NCBI RefSeq assembly: GCF_037893015.1
Contig: NC_133658.1
Location: 59,921,818 to 59,985,817, forward strand
Origin: Macrotis lagotis
Lineage: Eukaryota > Chordata > Mammalia > Peramelemorphia > Peramelidae
Length of the DNA: 64,000 nt
Direction: 5' to 3'
In this document: positions 20,616-32,465 of the stretch, in pieces
Numbering within the stretch: position 1 is the stretch's first letter
How the letters are laid out: each line of letters begins with the position of its first letter
The notes under the pieces: generated by a model
What the model saw: only the letters and a program-made list of their open reading frames with translations
Databases searched by the model: none
Told to the model about the DNA's origin: nothing
Translations under genes and position numbers: made by a program

Positions 20616-21360
20616 AACATCATGTTCACATGGCTTAAGGGTAGTTCATGGGATCATTGATTTCTTTGAACATTAATTAGCTACCTGAATGTCTGTAAGG
20701 TAGTTTCATTAGACTCCTGTTTAGTACTACACTCCAAGCAATTCAGTTTGACCTAGCTTACAAAAATGGAAACCACTCAATTTCACTAATTGAGAAAAAC
20801 CTGAGAAATCAGGTCAGGGTAATTGAAAACAGAAGAGACCAAACTCCATTGGCCCATTATTCAGAAAAAGTAGAAAGTCAAGACCATCAACTCCTGCAGG
20901 AACCAATATGGGAGGTAATAGTGGTAGGTCTAAATTTACCAAAGTCATTTCTCTGGTCAGTCCTACAGAACTGAACTTACCTTTAAAGTCAGAATCATTT
21001 ATTTCATTAAACCACTAGAAGGACCAAGTTGTAAAATCCCCTACCAAGGTAAGAACCTCAAGAAAAAGCATCACATGTAAATATTCAATTGCCTAATTTC
21101 GTGTTTTGCTAAATTTCTTCACTTCTTTTCATTTGATCTCAGGATTACTAGATGAGATGCTCCAAAAAATTGTAAATGGTCAGCATCATTTGGTCTGTTG
21201 TGGGGTCCCGCCTCTCCAAAGAGTCTAATCTTTCATTCACTCAAGAAAAAAATTTAAAAAAAAGTAAAAAATGACACAGAGGGCTAGACATGCCATTAGG
21301 GATCATCAAGTGTTGATTGAGTCTTCTCATTATAATACACTGATTTGGAATGCTGGTATT
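20616..21360. other. No gene or clear repeat seen
   Basis: A donor-like AAGGTAAGAA at about 21047 has no convincing partner acceptor. No domain was seen. Confidence 0.45.
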
Positions 21361-21364
21361 ATAG

Positions 21365-21525
21365 CATGATGGAAAAAAATACTGACCTGGATTCAAATCC
21401 TGGTTTCCTTTTCATACATACTTACCTGTGGTACCTATTTATTTACCTTCTCTAGGCCTCAATTTCCTGTACTTCACAATGAAGGGACAGGATGGAATTG
21501 TTAATAAGGTCCCTTGCAGCACTAA
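21365..21525 (+). mobile_element. MIR-type SINE
   Basis: GACCTGGATTCAAATCCTGG, CTCTAGGCCTCAATTTCCTG and AATAAGGTCCCTTGCAGCAC match this family. Confidence 0.6.
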
Positions 21526-21767
21526 ACCTATGATCAGGTGACATCTATTCCAAACTCTTCAAAGAAAAATGATGAGAGTTGGAGTAGAAAGTGCTAGCTT
21601 CTGATTTTGATGGGAGAAACAGCAGGAAAGGCTTTTGAGTTGAAGATGAAAGTGAAGGAGAAGAGGAACTATGGAAGGGATTTGGAGCATTTTGAAATTA
21701 TGAATAAGGACAGAAACTTAATAAAAGAAATAGAAAATTAGAAGACTTAGGTTCTAAAGTGGAAGGT

Positions 21768-21928
21768 ACAAGGGGTGGCTAGGTGGCACAGTGGATAGAG
21801 CACTGGCCCTGGAGTCAGGAGTACCTGAGTTCAAATCTGGCCTCAGACACTTAATAATTACCTAGCTGTGCGACCTTGGGCAAGCCACTTAACCCCATTT
21901 GCCTTGCAAAAACTTTAAAAAACAAAGT
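21768..21928 (+). mobile_element. WSINE1-like CORE-SINE
   Basis: This full-length sense copy is close to consensus: GGTGGCTAGGTGGCACAGTG, GTTCAAATCTGGCCTCAGAC and CTTGGGCAAGCCACTTAACC. It is flanked by AAAGTGGAAGGT (21756-21767) and AAAATGGAAGGT (21929-21940). Confidence 0.94.
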
Positions 21929-22146
21929 AAAATGGAAGGTGGGGAAGGACTTTAGACAAAGGAGGAAAATTTGATGAGGATGTGAGCAGAAAGATGAAAG
22001 GAGGAAAAGAAGGAAAAAGAAGTTTTGAGAAGGAGGAGAAAGAAAGAATATGGTAGAAGAAATATCTATCAATCCCTCACCATGTGGGTAAGGTTATTTT
22101 TTTTTCCTTAAAGGATATTGACTTAATTGGCTGAAAGAACCAAAGG

Positions 22147-22305
22147 AAAAGAGTGGCTAGGTGGTATAGTGGATAAAGCACCAGCCCTGGAGTCAGGAGT
22201 ACCTGGGTTCAAATCTGGTCTGGGACACTTAATAATTACCTAGCTGTGTGGCCTTGGGCAAGCCACTTAACCCAGTTTGCCTTGCAAAAAAAAAACTAAA
22301 AAAAA
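22147..22305 (+). mobile_element. WSINE1-like CORE-SINE
   Basis: Full-length sense copy with duplications AGAACCAAAGG (22136-22146) and AGAACTAAAGG (22306-22316). Confidence 0.94.
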
Positions 22306-22319
22306 AGAACTAAAGGCTA

Positions 22320-23716
22320 GGACTATTGGCATGGCTTCCTGGGATTTATGAATATAAAAAGTCATGAGGAGCTGCAAGCCCTTCTCTGATGTTTGGCTGG
22401 CAGACCATACCATGTGCAACTCAGTGGCAGAGCAACTTAAAGAATCCTTCTCTACCCTTCATGTACTCAGAAAGAATGAAATGTTCCTTTTTTAAAATGA
22501 AGAAGTATGGGAGACAAGAGAAATTTCTGGTCTGTGTGAAGAGATTGGAGAACAAAGAGGAGGAGAGGAATAAAAAAGGATCACTGTTTACTTACAGCTA
22601 AGTAAAAAATAAATATGAGGTTCTTTCCAAAGAGAATGGGGCTGAATTGTCTGAGCAAAATAGCTGCTGATTCTCATTTATGTCCATAGATGAGAGATTT
22701 TCTAATAAGGGCCAAAGAAGTAAGAAACAAATAATGATTATTGCTGACTCTGCAGAAGTGTATTAAGGTGGTCCATTGGTGAAGTGATCACAATAGAAAG
22801 ATCTGCCATCTAATTCTCCAAAGATGTCCAATAGAAATAGGGTCACTGAGCTGTACATAAGGATCTCTGAGGCTGTGTGTTGATTAAGAAAGCCTCATAT
22901 TAACATTATGTGTTCTATTGTATTTTTATTTGTTTTGATAAATATTTCCCAACTGCATTTTTATCTAGCTTGGGACATACTCAAAGTGTTGCTGACCAAG
23001 TGTTTGTTATCTTTATTCTAAAGCATACATAGAATCTCTTAAGTCTTGTCAAACCAAACAACTGCAATCTACTTCTGGTGATTTGAAAGTACACAAATGA
23101 TACTGCCAGGTCTCTAGAAAGCAAGGCTAAAGATGACTCAATATTATGCAAGAAAGTAAAGTCTTTAAAGGCAATGCTGCCACTCAAACAGAGTCTCAGA
23201 AGAGGAAGGCCCACTGGAAAAATGAGTAAATAGGTAAAAAGAGGCAGTCTGAGAAAAAAATTTTGGATTTCTGGACCATGGGTTTTACAGAAATGGCAGG
23301 TTCTGGGACAAAGATGGGATGAATCTAATAAGGATTGGCAGAAATTTCTTTATGTAGAGTCCAAAGGAAATGGGAAAGAGAAAACTACCTATGTCCATTT
23401 TCCAAATTAGACATAAGAGATTGTAACTACAGTGTAGGATAAAGAATATCAATGGAGAGCAAAAAACCAGAAATTCATAGCAGATGAACAAAAAATCTAA
23501 GAAAGTTGGAAGCAATAAACTCCAAATTTTCAGATGTCTATACAAATGGAAAATGTATGAGAAACAAAAAAAGTAAACTAGATCACAAGACAGAGGCAAA
23601 TATGACTTCAAATTTATCACTGTTTCTTGGCAATTTACAATCATTACTGCAATATGACAATGCAAAAGTATTTAATTCAAAACAAGTGAGATAAGCAAAA
23701 GGTGGGGTTGAGGGAG
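22320..23716. other. No gene or clear repeat seen
   Basis: About 1.4 kb of AT-rich sequence without recognised repeats. The longest frame (126 codons, minus strand, 23285-23665) is Phe/Leu/Ile-rich low-complexity translation of A-rich DNA and not a credible protein. Confidence 0.45.
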
Positions 23717-23947
23717 TCACTTTCATCATGTCTAACTTTTGTGATCTCATTTAAGGGCTTTCTGGGTAGGATACTGGAATGGTTTGCCATTTCCTTCTTC
23801 AGTTCATGCTACAGATGAGGAAACAGAGGTACACAGGATGAAGTGACTTGCCCAGAGTCACACAACTAGTAAGTATCTAAGATCAGATTTGAACTTTCTG
23901 ACCCCAAGGTCTAGCATTCTATCCACTGTACCACTTAGCTACACCCC
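23717..23947 (-). mobile_element. MAR1-like SINE
   Basis: GATACTGGAATGGTTTGCCA, GATGAGGAAACAGAGGTACAC, AGTCACACAACTAG and CACTGTACCACTTAGCTAC are in order. Confidence 0.83.
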
Positions 23948-23959
23948 ATAAGTATGGGT

Positions 23960-24600
23960 CTTACTATGAGTCAGGCTGAGCCAATTGATAATATAAAGAA
24001 AGGCACAAAACATGTTGGCTCTCAAGGAGCTCATAATCTAACAGGAAAGACAACATGCAAATAATTCTATGCATACTATTCCAACACACAATGCAAATAG
24101 AGGGCAATCACAGAGGGAAGAAACTAGATTATATAGGTGGAGACTGGGAACATCTCCTGAAGGTGAGATTGAGCTGATTCATGAAAGAAACTAGGAGGCA
24201 GGAGGCAGGAGTGAGAACTTTCCAAACATGGAAAACAGTCAATGAAAAGGCTCAGAGAAGGGGAGATGGATTCTCAAAGGTGAAGAAAAGCAAAAAGACC
24301 ATTGTCACTGGTCATATACTACATGGAATGGACAATAGAGTTAGAAGGCTTGGAAAGGAAGGAAAGAGCCAAGTTGTAATGGGTTTTGAATGCCAAACAG
24401 AAGACTATATTTAAAGGGAACCATTCCTACAATGAAATACCAGATGGCAGATGGCAGAAAAACATGGTGGAGAACATTTGGAGCCAAGGAGGCAGAAATA
24501 GCAACAATATGGTTATCAGAGTATACTATAGAAAACCTGGTCGGAAAGAAGAACTAGATGAGCAATCTGGGAAATAGATCACAGGGCTGGAATGGCAGCA
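23960..24600 (-). mobile_element. L2 LINE, 3' part
   Basis: Antisense L2: AAGGAGCTCATAATCTAACAG, AACTTTCCAAACATGG, GAAAGAGCCAAGTTGTAATGG and TTGAATGCCAAACAGAAGAC. Confidence 0.7.
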
Positions 24601-25611
24601 TAATGTGGCAGTTGTATTAGACTTAAATTATTCAGATATCTGAAGAGTCATCTCTCCTCAAAGCAAGGAGAATTTCTTGACCTACTTTGAGCTATAATTT
24701 GACTATTGAGAAAGGTAGAAGAATCAACTGGAGGAACTGTTCTTCTGAATCTGATTCTCACCAACAAGAAAGAATTGGTTACTGGAATGGGAATTATACA
24801 GATTATACAGAAATCACTCTGAATTAGAATTTTGCTTAGAGAATAAGAGAACAGAAAGGCATAATCTGATATACATACTAAATTTTGAAATGATAAGATT
24901 TCAGCAATTGTGAAGAAAAGATAGGTAGGATCCAATGGCTTCAAATTCTACAGGAAAAAAATCAACCCAGGAGAGACAGGAAGTCTTGAAGATAAAATTC
25001 TGCAGATACAGAGAAATAAATCAATGAGAAGAAAAAAAAAGGAATTTTCTTTTGAAATTCTTTTTCATTCATAGAAATTCTAGTTCTTAATGAAACCAGA
25101 TAGGGAACTCAGCAAGAAATTTGATTTAAAAAGAAAAACATTATGACAACAGGATGAATTTACAATTGTGACATAGTCTCTTAAGGAGAATGTCAGAAGT
25201 ATTAAAGCTCGAAGATTGAGGAAGTTAAGGACAACAAAAAGAGGACTTGACTTTTTTTTAAAAAAAGCTACAATGGTGAAAAAGGTGAAAATAAAAGTAG
25301 GATAGGACCAGAGTTTTCCTGGAGGTAGCTTAACCCAGATCAGAATTTTTTAATTTTCAATGTGAGCATTTATATTTCAAAAATAAGTAAATACTGCAAA
25401 TCAACACATAACGTTTTTTCTAAATAGTCTAGACTTAAAAAAAGGTTAATAAAATGTTATTAATGCGTATCAAACTTCAAAGCATATCATATGTATCTTC
25501 CCCCATCCTGAAAACTGATGATTTACCAGCACAGAAAACTAAGAGTTGCCAGCACATACCTGGATAAAAATGATATCCAGAGTGGATGATAATGGAAGGT
25601 GGAGAGAAAAT
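24601..25611. other. No gene or clear repeat seen
   Basis: A-rich DNA with frames interrupted everywhere. No repeat family was recognised. Confidence 0.45.
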
Positions 25612-25865
25612 GTCTGTTATTAAGTCATTTCAGTCATATCTGACTCTTTTTGATCCCATTCAGAGTTTTCTTGGTAAGGACATTCAATAAAGATAAAATG
25701 GATATTGCCATTTTCTTTTCCAACTCATTTGACAGATGAGGAAGCTGAGGCAGTAACTAGCCCAGAGTCATATTGCTGCCTGAGATCAGATTTGAATTAG
25801 AGAAGATGAATCTTTCTGAAGACCTTAGACCCAGTGCTCTATCCAGTATGCCACAGAGTTGTTCA
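25612..25865 (-). mobile_element. MAR1-like SINE
   Basis: TTTCAGTCATATCTGACTC, TTGCCATTTTCTTTTCC and TATCCAGTATGCCACAGAG mark the element. It contains small insertions and deletions. Confidence 0.75.
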
Positions 25866-26164
25866 ACTATTGCTTTCTTTCTGTTTTCTAAGCCATAGAA
25901 AGGAAAGAACAAAAATAATGAAAATAGCCTTGATACAAAAGCTAATTAGGAAGTTATATTGTAATAGCATGCATAGCTGCCTTTGCCATTTCAATGGCAT
26001 AACCATTTAAATTGTACCTTCTAAAACAGAAAGAATAGGCAGATGTGATTGCTGAGCCATTATCATGGATCTCTGAAAGATCATGGCTGTTAAAAGACAT
26101 TATAAGACTGAAGAAGGACAAATTTAGAAATGGAGTTTGTGGAAGTTACATCTTATAAACCAGT
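25866..26164. other. No gene or clear repeat seen
   Basis: No repeat family or coding signal was recognised. The flank may belong to the CR1/L3 copy that follows. Confidence 0.4.
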
Positions 26165-26239
26165 GTTTCATTTTGATTACTAGCAAAATTCTAGATTGCA
26201 TTGTTAAAGAATTGTTAGTAAACATCTAAAGGAAGAGGT

Positions 26240-26490
26240 GTTCACAAAGAAGCAGCTGGGGAGAGGGTAGGGCACTAGTCCTGGAGTCAAGGAGATCTGA
26301 GTTCAAATATGGCCTTAGACACTTTCTAGCTGTGTGACCCTGGGAAAGTCATTTAACCCTATTTACCTCAGTTTCCTCATCTGTCAAATGAATCAGAGAA
26401 GGAAATGGCACACCACTCCAGTATCTCTTCCACAAAATCCTCAAATAGGTCACAGAGTTAGATAAAACAAATGAACAACAACATCCATTA
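26240..26490 (+). mobile_element. MAR1-like SINE, sense
   Basis: TAGTCCTGGAGTCAAGGAG, CTAGCTGTGTGACCCTGGG, CTCAGTTTCCTCATCTGTC and ACCACTCCAGTATCTC are in order. It is inserted in the CR1/L3 copy. Confidence 0.83.
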
Positions 26491-27085
26491 CAAAGAGTCA
26501 GCATGGCTTCAGCAAGAGCAAGTGATTCTAGGCTAATCCCATTTCCTTTTCTGACAGGGTCACTAGACTGACAGATCAGGGACTGATTAGAAATATTGTT
26601 CACTTTTGTTTTAGTGAAGCATTTGACAAAGTCTTTCCTGCAGAAAAGATGTACAGTTGAAAGAAGGATGATAGTGTAAGTGGCTTCAAAATAGTTCAAC
26701 TCAAAGCATGATCATTCAAGATGGAAAGTGAATTTGGAAGGAGACCTACAATAGGATGCCTCAAGGAGTTCTGCTTGTCCCAGTGACATCTGATGCTTTA
26801 ATGAATGATATGCTCCTCCAAGCAGCACATGACACAAATCTGGGAGGATCAGCTAGCAGGTTGGATGACAGACTCAGCGTTCAAAATGGTCTGGACAGGA
26901 TAGAACATTGGGCTGAGTCTCAGAAGATGAAAGCAGTCTTATATAAAAAAGATGGATGTTTGGATTTTAAAAATCAATTTCACTGGAGATGGGGGAGGTA
27001 TAGCCTGACAGCAGTTCATCTGAAAATAATCTAAGGATTATAGCAGGCTGAAAATACAATAATGCTAATGCAGGCTCGCCCATTG

Positions 27086-27312
27086 TTGTTATCGTTCAGC
27101 GGTGTCTGATTCTTCATGACCCCATTTGGGGTTTTCTTGGCAAATATATTGGAATGGTTTGCCATTTCCTTCTCTAACTCATTTTACAGATGGAGCAGCT
27201 GAGGCAAATCAGGTGAAGTAACATAGCTAATTAAGTATCTGAGGTCAGATTTGAACTATTTGAACTCAGGTCTTTCTGACTCCAGACCTTATATTCTCTT
27301 ATCCACTGAGCC
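27086..27312 (-). mobile_element. MAR1-like SINE
   Basis: GTTCAGCGGTGTCTGATTC, GACCCCATTTGGGGTTTTC, GGAATGGTTTGCCATTTCC. A short internal repeat (TTTGAACTATTTGAACTC) lies near 27250. Confidence 0.83.
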
Positions 27313-27516
27313 CAGTCTTAAGCTATGTAAAAAGAGATATAATGACCTCAACTAGGAAAGTGAGAACATTTAGTACAGGAGTAGTAACCGGTCATACCAT
27401 TCCTAGAGAATTTTGTCCAAGGAATCACATTTTTTGGAAAGTCATTGATCAGGTAGAGTGTCTGTCTGCCAGAGGGTGAATATACTGTCTTTTTCAAAGG
27501 CTACCAGATCATGCTA

Positions 27517-27520
27517 GATG

Positions 27521-27556
<36 letters not shown>

Positions 27557-27838
27557 TTTGTTCTTCATTCTCAAAGAAGATCAATACATCAGGGAGGTGA
27601 TGCCATGACAAGCATGAGTTAGGGTCATCAACATCATTATCTCCTCAGGAGTCATCTAGATCTAGTGGCCAGATATGAATCAGGATGACTGAAAATGGAC
27701 CTGGATTGGAATCAATGAGGGTTGAGTGACTTGCCCAAGGTAGTTAGTATGTGTCAACTGTCTGAGGTCAGATTTGAACTCAGCTCCTTCCCACTCCAGG
27801 GCTGGTACTCTATCCACTGCACCACCTAGTTGCTCAGA
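27517..27838 (+). mobile_element. Long composite SINE headed by (GAT)n
   Basis: A (GAT)n array at about 27521-27556 leads into TTCTTCATTCTCAAAGAAG, GACATCA-like and GGAGGTGATGCCATGACAAG. A middle with AGTGGCCAGATATGAATCAG and a CORE-SINE end CCACTGCACCACCTAG follow. It is the opposite-strand relative of 990-1435. Confidence 0.65.
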
Positions 27839-28312
27839 TAATATTAAATGAAGGTGAGTTGAAAGAATTAGAGATATTTAGCCTGGAGAGAAAAGATTTT
27901 GGTGAGATATTGCAACTATCATGAATCAGAAAACCTGTCTCCTATGAGAGAGTTAAGCTTTTGTTTATCCTCAAAGGGCAGATTAAAAATAGGCATGAGT
28001 CAGTCAACTAACACTGATTATACATCTCCAATGTGCCAAGTTAAGTGTAAGAAATACAAAGAGAGGCAATGGACAGTTTCTGCTCACAAAGATCTCCTTA
28101 TCTAATAAGAGGACAACTTGGAAGCAACTATTACAAATGAGCTATAGATGGTATGAATTGGAGATAATTAGAGAGGAAAAGCACCAAGATGGAGTAGGAC
28201 CAGGAAAGCCTTCTTGCCAAAATTAAGACCTTTAGCTGAGACATGAAAGAAGCCAGGGAAGATAAGGAGGGAGGAAAGAAGACAGTGAGAGGTCCAGTTA
28301 TAGGAACAATAA

Positions 28313-28738
28313 AATAAAAATGATCAAAATCTAGAGATGCAATTCATCCTTCATTTTTTAAAAGAACCAATAATGTCACAGTCTGTTATCTTGATTCGGT
28401 TTGTGAATTGGCAAGACAAAAGTCAAGATGCTTAGCAATGGCCCAGATGCAGTGGATGAACTTGACATTTTTGCTGTCTGACCAAGCTCTAAGTGCTCCA
28501 CCAGGACCTGCTTCAGTCAAATGTGTGGTCATTGGAACAAACTATTTTCATATGCCCATTCTGCCAGGGAAGTCTTCACATGCTTGGGTAGACATCCCTT
28601 TAACTCACTGATAGATCGAAGACCTATCAGTTACCTTCAGTCAGGTTTAGCCCATCTGTCAAGATGGTTTACCAGAGTGTGGTAGTTGCAAATGCTACAT
28701 GTTTTTGGAGTCACAGGTAGGGTGATCTGGAAATATAC
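28313..28738 (+). mobile_element. Unnamed interspersed repeat inserted in L2
   Basis: L2 sequence stops near 28312 and resumes near 28739. The ~425 bp between begins GATCAAAATCTAGAGATGCA and contains CTGACCAAGCTCTAAGTGCTCC and GTCTTCACATGCTTGGGTAG. Its first ~65 bp recur at 31822-31890. I recall relatives in other marsupial sequence but cannot name the family. Confidence 0.55.
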
Positions 28739-29286
28739 TGTCTTATTCAAGGAACAGCAAGGAGGGCAGTGTCACTGAAACACAAAGTATGTGGGAAGGA
28801 GGTGAAGTGAATAAGATGCAAGGAGACTGGAAAATTAGGAAGGGGCCAGGTTCAGTTCTTTGAATTAGACAGGATTTTGAATCCAATCATGAAGGTTATA
28901 GGGAGTCATGAAATTTATTGAATTGGAGTGTGATGTGATAAGATGTACATGATGGGAGATCAATTTGACAGTTGGGTAGAGAATGAACTGCAGAGACTTG
29001 AAGCAGGGGGATTAACTAGCAAGTTAATTGCAGAGCTTTGTGCAGGCACAAAAGAGGAAAACCTACACCAGAGTGGTTATACTATCAGAGAAAAGAAGGG
29101 GGCTAATAGAAAAGATACGATGGAGGTAGAAACAATAGGATTTGCCAATTGATTGGAGTATGAATGAATGATAAAGAGTGAGGAGTCAAAGAAAACACTT
29201 AAGTGTTGAGCCTGAGTAACTGGGAAGACAGTGATAAAAGGAAAGTAAGAAAGAAGAGAGGGTTTGGAGGAAAGATGAGGTTAGTT

Positions 29287-29510
29287 TTTGGCAGCTAGAG
29301 AGGGCTGGGTGTGGAGTCAGGAAGACTCCTTTTAATGAGTTCAAGTCCAGCCTTAGATACTTTATTAATTGTGTGACTCTGGGCAAGTCCCTTAACCCTG
29401 TGTACCTTGTAAAATGAACAGAAGAAGGAAATGACAAATCACTCCAATGTCTCTGAAAAGAAAACTCCAAATAGAGTCACAAAGAGTCTGACAAAACTGA
29501 ACAAGCTTAA
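29287..29510 (+). mobile_element. MAR1-like SINE, sense
   Basis: GTGTGGAGTCAGGAAGACTC, TTGTGTGACTCTGGGCAAGT, ATCACTCCAATGTCTCTG and GTCACAAAGAGTCTGAC. It is inserted in L2. Confidence 0.82.
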
Positions 29511-30012
29511 TTTTGAATGTATTGAGTTTAAGTTATTTATAGGATATTCAGATTGAGATACCTCAGTAGTCAGATAGAGATGTGAAAATGGAGTTCAGGA
29601 GAGAGGTTAGAACTAGATTCTTCAGCATAGAGAAATAATTGAATCCAAGTGAGCTGATGAGCTCATCAAGTGAAATAGTATAGAGGAAGAAAAGAAGAGA
29701 GTCCAGAATAGAGCCTGGTATTGTTAAGAAGTGTGATGTGGATGAAGTTCCAGCCAAGGAGAGAGAGGATATCAAAGAGATAGGAGGAAAATCAGGAGAG
29801 GGAAATGACATGAATATGAGAGAAGAAAGTGATCTTCTTAGAAAGGATGATCAACAGTGTCAAAGACTAAAGAGAGGTCAAGAGGGATGAGGATTGAAAA
29901 CAGACCCTTAGATCTGGTGTTTAAAAGATCATTAGTAACTTGAGAGAGCAGTTTTTGCTGAATGAGGTGGTTAAAAGACCTACTGTACAGAGTAAAGAAT
30001 AATATGAGAGGT

Positions 30013-30605
30013 ATAAAAATAATTTAAGTTCTATAAAGGGTAAGTATATCTCTACCCTTTGAACTAGAAATTGAGGGAATACCCATCAATTGGGAAATGA
30101 CTGAACAAACTGTAGTGTTAAAAGAAATGATGAACAGGATGCTCTCAGTACAAAATTTGCATGAGAAGGAAATGCACTAGAAACAGAGTAATGCACTAGA
30201 AACAGAGTAATGTTGTAAATGATCACCTGTGAATGACTTACCTTTACTTAATAATGCTGTGACCCAAGAGAACTCTGAAGGACATTTGATAAAGAACACT
30301 ATCCATTCCAAAGACAGAGATAATGGTGTCTGAATACAGATAGAAGCATACCTTTTTTTACTTTATTTTTCCTAAGTTTTTTTGGGGGGGGTGGAGTTAC
30401 TTTTTCAATATGTCTGTTGTGATGTTTTTCATGACTGCACATTTTTAATCTATATCAAATAACTTGCTTTCTCAATGAGGAGTGTTGGGGTGGCAGGAAG
30501 GGAGAGAATTTGGAATTCAAGGCTTTAAAAGTGAATGTCGAAACTTGTTTTTGCATGTAATCAGAAAAAATAACATATATATGTAAATAATAATCATATG
30601 AGAGG
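30013..30605 (+). mobile_element. L1 3'-UTR copy, diverged
   Basis: ATCAATTGGGAAATGACTGA, GAAATGATGAACAGGATG, CATGACTGCACATTTTTAAT and a closing GTAATCAGAAAAAATAACAT-type tail. A 19-bp unit (TAATGCACTAGAAACAGAG) is tandemly duplicated near 30171-30208. Confidence 0.75.
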
Positions 30606-31039
30606 AAAGAAAATGGGGGTGCCTACAATGGACAGACTCTTCAAAGAGGTAAGCCCACAAATGATCAGAAGGGATGGATGAATCAAACAAGGATGGAGGA
30701 CACAAGGAATGATTACAGGTGGTAGGGAAGCAACCAAGAGACTGGGAGAGATTGAAGATTAGTGAAAGAGTAGAGATGAATGAAGGGATATCTGTTGGAG
30801 AAGAGTGGATAGAATAGGGTCACTTGTGTAGGCAGCTTTATGCCTTGGGCAAGGAGGAGGGCCTGTTCATGTGAGTTAAAGAGGAGGGGGGGAGTGGGAA
30901 ATGACATTTGGGTGATAGGAGATGAAGGTGGAGAGAAGAGGGAGCTCTCAGAAAACAGCCTCCATTTTTTTCAACGAAATATAAAGCAAGATCTCACCTG
31001 GAAGGGGAGAGAGAGAGGAGTCATGTTCTACATGCAATA

Positions 31040-31230
31040 CATATTGGTAGTATGACCCTGGGAAAATCATTTAACCTCTCTGTTTTGGGCAATTATCTAA
31101 GACTGTAATTTGCAGAGAAATGGGACTCTGCCTTAGGGTATAGGAAGTTTCCTTAACTGAAAGTATTCTATCCTAAAGAAATCTAGGGGTCAGTCCCTAT
31201 TCCCAAACATCTCTTCCACTTAGGTTCTGT
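31040..31230 (+). mobile_element. Old SINE, Ther/MIR type
   Basis: TATGACCCTGGGAAAATCAT, AACCTCTCTGTTTTGGGCAA, TTATCTAAGACTGTAATTTGC and GAAGTTTCCTTAACTG match a widespread marsupial SINE 3' half. Confidence 0.6.
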
Positions 31231-32465
31231 TTCAAAATATCATCTTAGAATGGAGGTGAATTCTTTTTTTTTTCTTGGAATCATAATTTATTCAGATAAA
31301 AATACAAGTAACTCCATCATTATCAAGTTAATATTCTATATCCTATTCCAAAGGATATTCTAAAAAATGCTGAATTGTTTGCTAAAATCTAGCTGCTGTG
31401 TTTAATGATGTTCAGACATTATCAGAACTTAAAAGTCTGGGAGCCCTACCAAAAGAGGTGGAAATAAAGTCAAATTGGCATATACTATTCTTAGTCGATA
31501 CATTCCACAACTTCTCTGAGAGATTATTTCTTATGCAGACTGTTTCCAATTTTTTAAAAAATTGTCCCAAAATTTTTAATGCAACTTTAAACTTCTCTGT
31601 ACCATAAATATCTCTGAATTAAAATTTTGGGGACACCATCTATTTTGCCCAAGATTAGCATGAAGGTCCCTCTCTGGTTTGAAATCCATTTCCGGTTCTC
31701 CAAATCATCTGAACTCAAATAAGAACTTCTAAGGTTAATGTCTTCATCTGGTGACACTGAATTCTTGAAGACAATAGAGGTAAATACAGCACCACCTTTT
31801 AACAATGCCTCACATAGGAGACAGACTATAAAAATGATCATAATTTGGAGATGCAATTCATCCTTCATTTTTGAAAAGGACAGCTCTGTCAATTTTTGCA
31901 ACTGGGACCCCCTAGCATAACCCATACTGTCCTTTGGTGGGAAGGGAGCTGAGGAGGCCTTGCAGCCCTGCTTTTCTGCAGAGACAAATGCAACATCTAT
32001 TGCAAAACCACAAACTTCCTCTCTGACTTACATGTGACCTTGTAATCTCCTTCTAGCCTGTGGGTTTTTGAAAAAACCATATATGGTAATCCCTTGACGA
32101 GTTAGCTGGGCAGGTAAGCAAGCCACCAGCTAAATTGGGGGATTGCACAGAAGCAAACCACAGGGGCTTGTTAAATGCAGAACCCCCAGGGAGCCTTCAG
32201 AAGATGGGAGGGGCTTATGCTCCAGATGCCTTTTATGGTCAAAATGGCTTTTGTCCCCATAGAAATCAGAAACCATGAGTCTAGGGCCCTCCAGGAAATA
32301 GTGGGCAGATATTCTGGCAGTTCTTTTTGCATGACCTGAACTCCATCAATTCTGAAGTCAATGGGGTGGCCATACTCCACCTCCTTTTCAAAGAAACCAA
32401 CATATTCTAAGAATCAAACACAGTCACCAAAACCTGTTTGTAAGGTCTCTTCCCCATACCTACCT
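31231..32465. other. Largely unassigned; repeat fragment at 31822-31890
   Basis: No gene was seen. 31822-31890 shares GAGATGCAATTCATCCTTC with 28340-28360 in the unnamed repeat. The minus-strand frame at 31587-31925 (112 codons) has no recognised domain. Confidence 0.45.

Larger units (their letters stand above)
26165..27915 (+). mobile_element. CR1/L3 LINE ORF2 fragment with three nested SINEs
   Basis: Sense CR1/L3 landmarks are AGCATTTGACAAAGTC (the AFDKV region), ATGCCTCAAGGAGTTCTGCT (the PQGVL motif), CATGACACAAATCTGGGAGG, GAACATTGGGCTGAGTCTC and, near the end, TAGAGATATTTAGCCTGGAGAG. Between 26756 and 27034 a frame still reads MPQGVLLVPVTSDAL. MAR1-like SINEs (26240-26490, 27086-27312) and a long SINE (27517-27838) interrupt it. 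Confidence 0.75.
27990..31060 (-). mobile_element. Long L2 LINE broken by four insertions
   Basis: Antisense L2 runs from its 3' end (27990) up into ORF2 (31060). Pieces are 27990-28312, 28739-29286, 29511-30012 and 30606-31060. The minus strand at 29563-29811 still reads PGSILDSLLFFLYTISLDEL, an RT-region relic. Insertions are an unnamed repeat (28313-28738), a MAR1-like SINE (29287-29510) and an L1 3' end (30013-30605). L2 continuity across each shows they are later arrivals. Confidence 0.75.
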
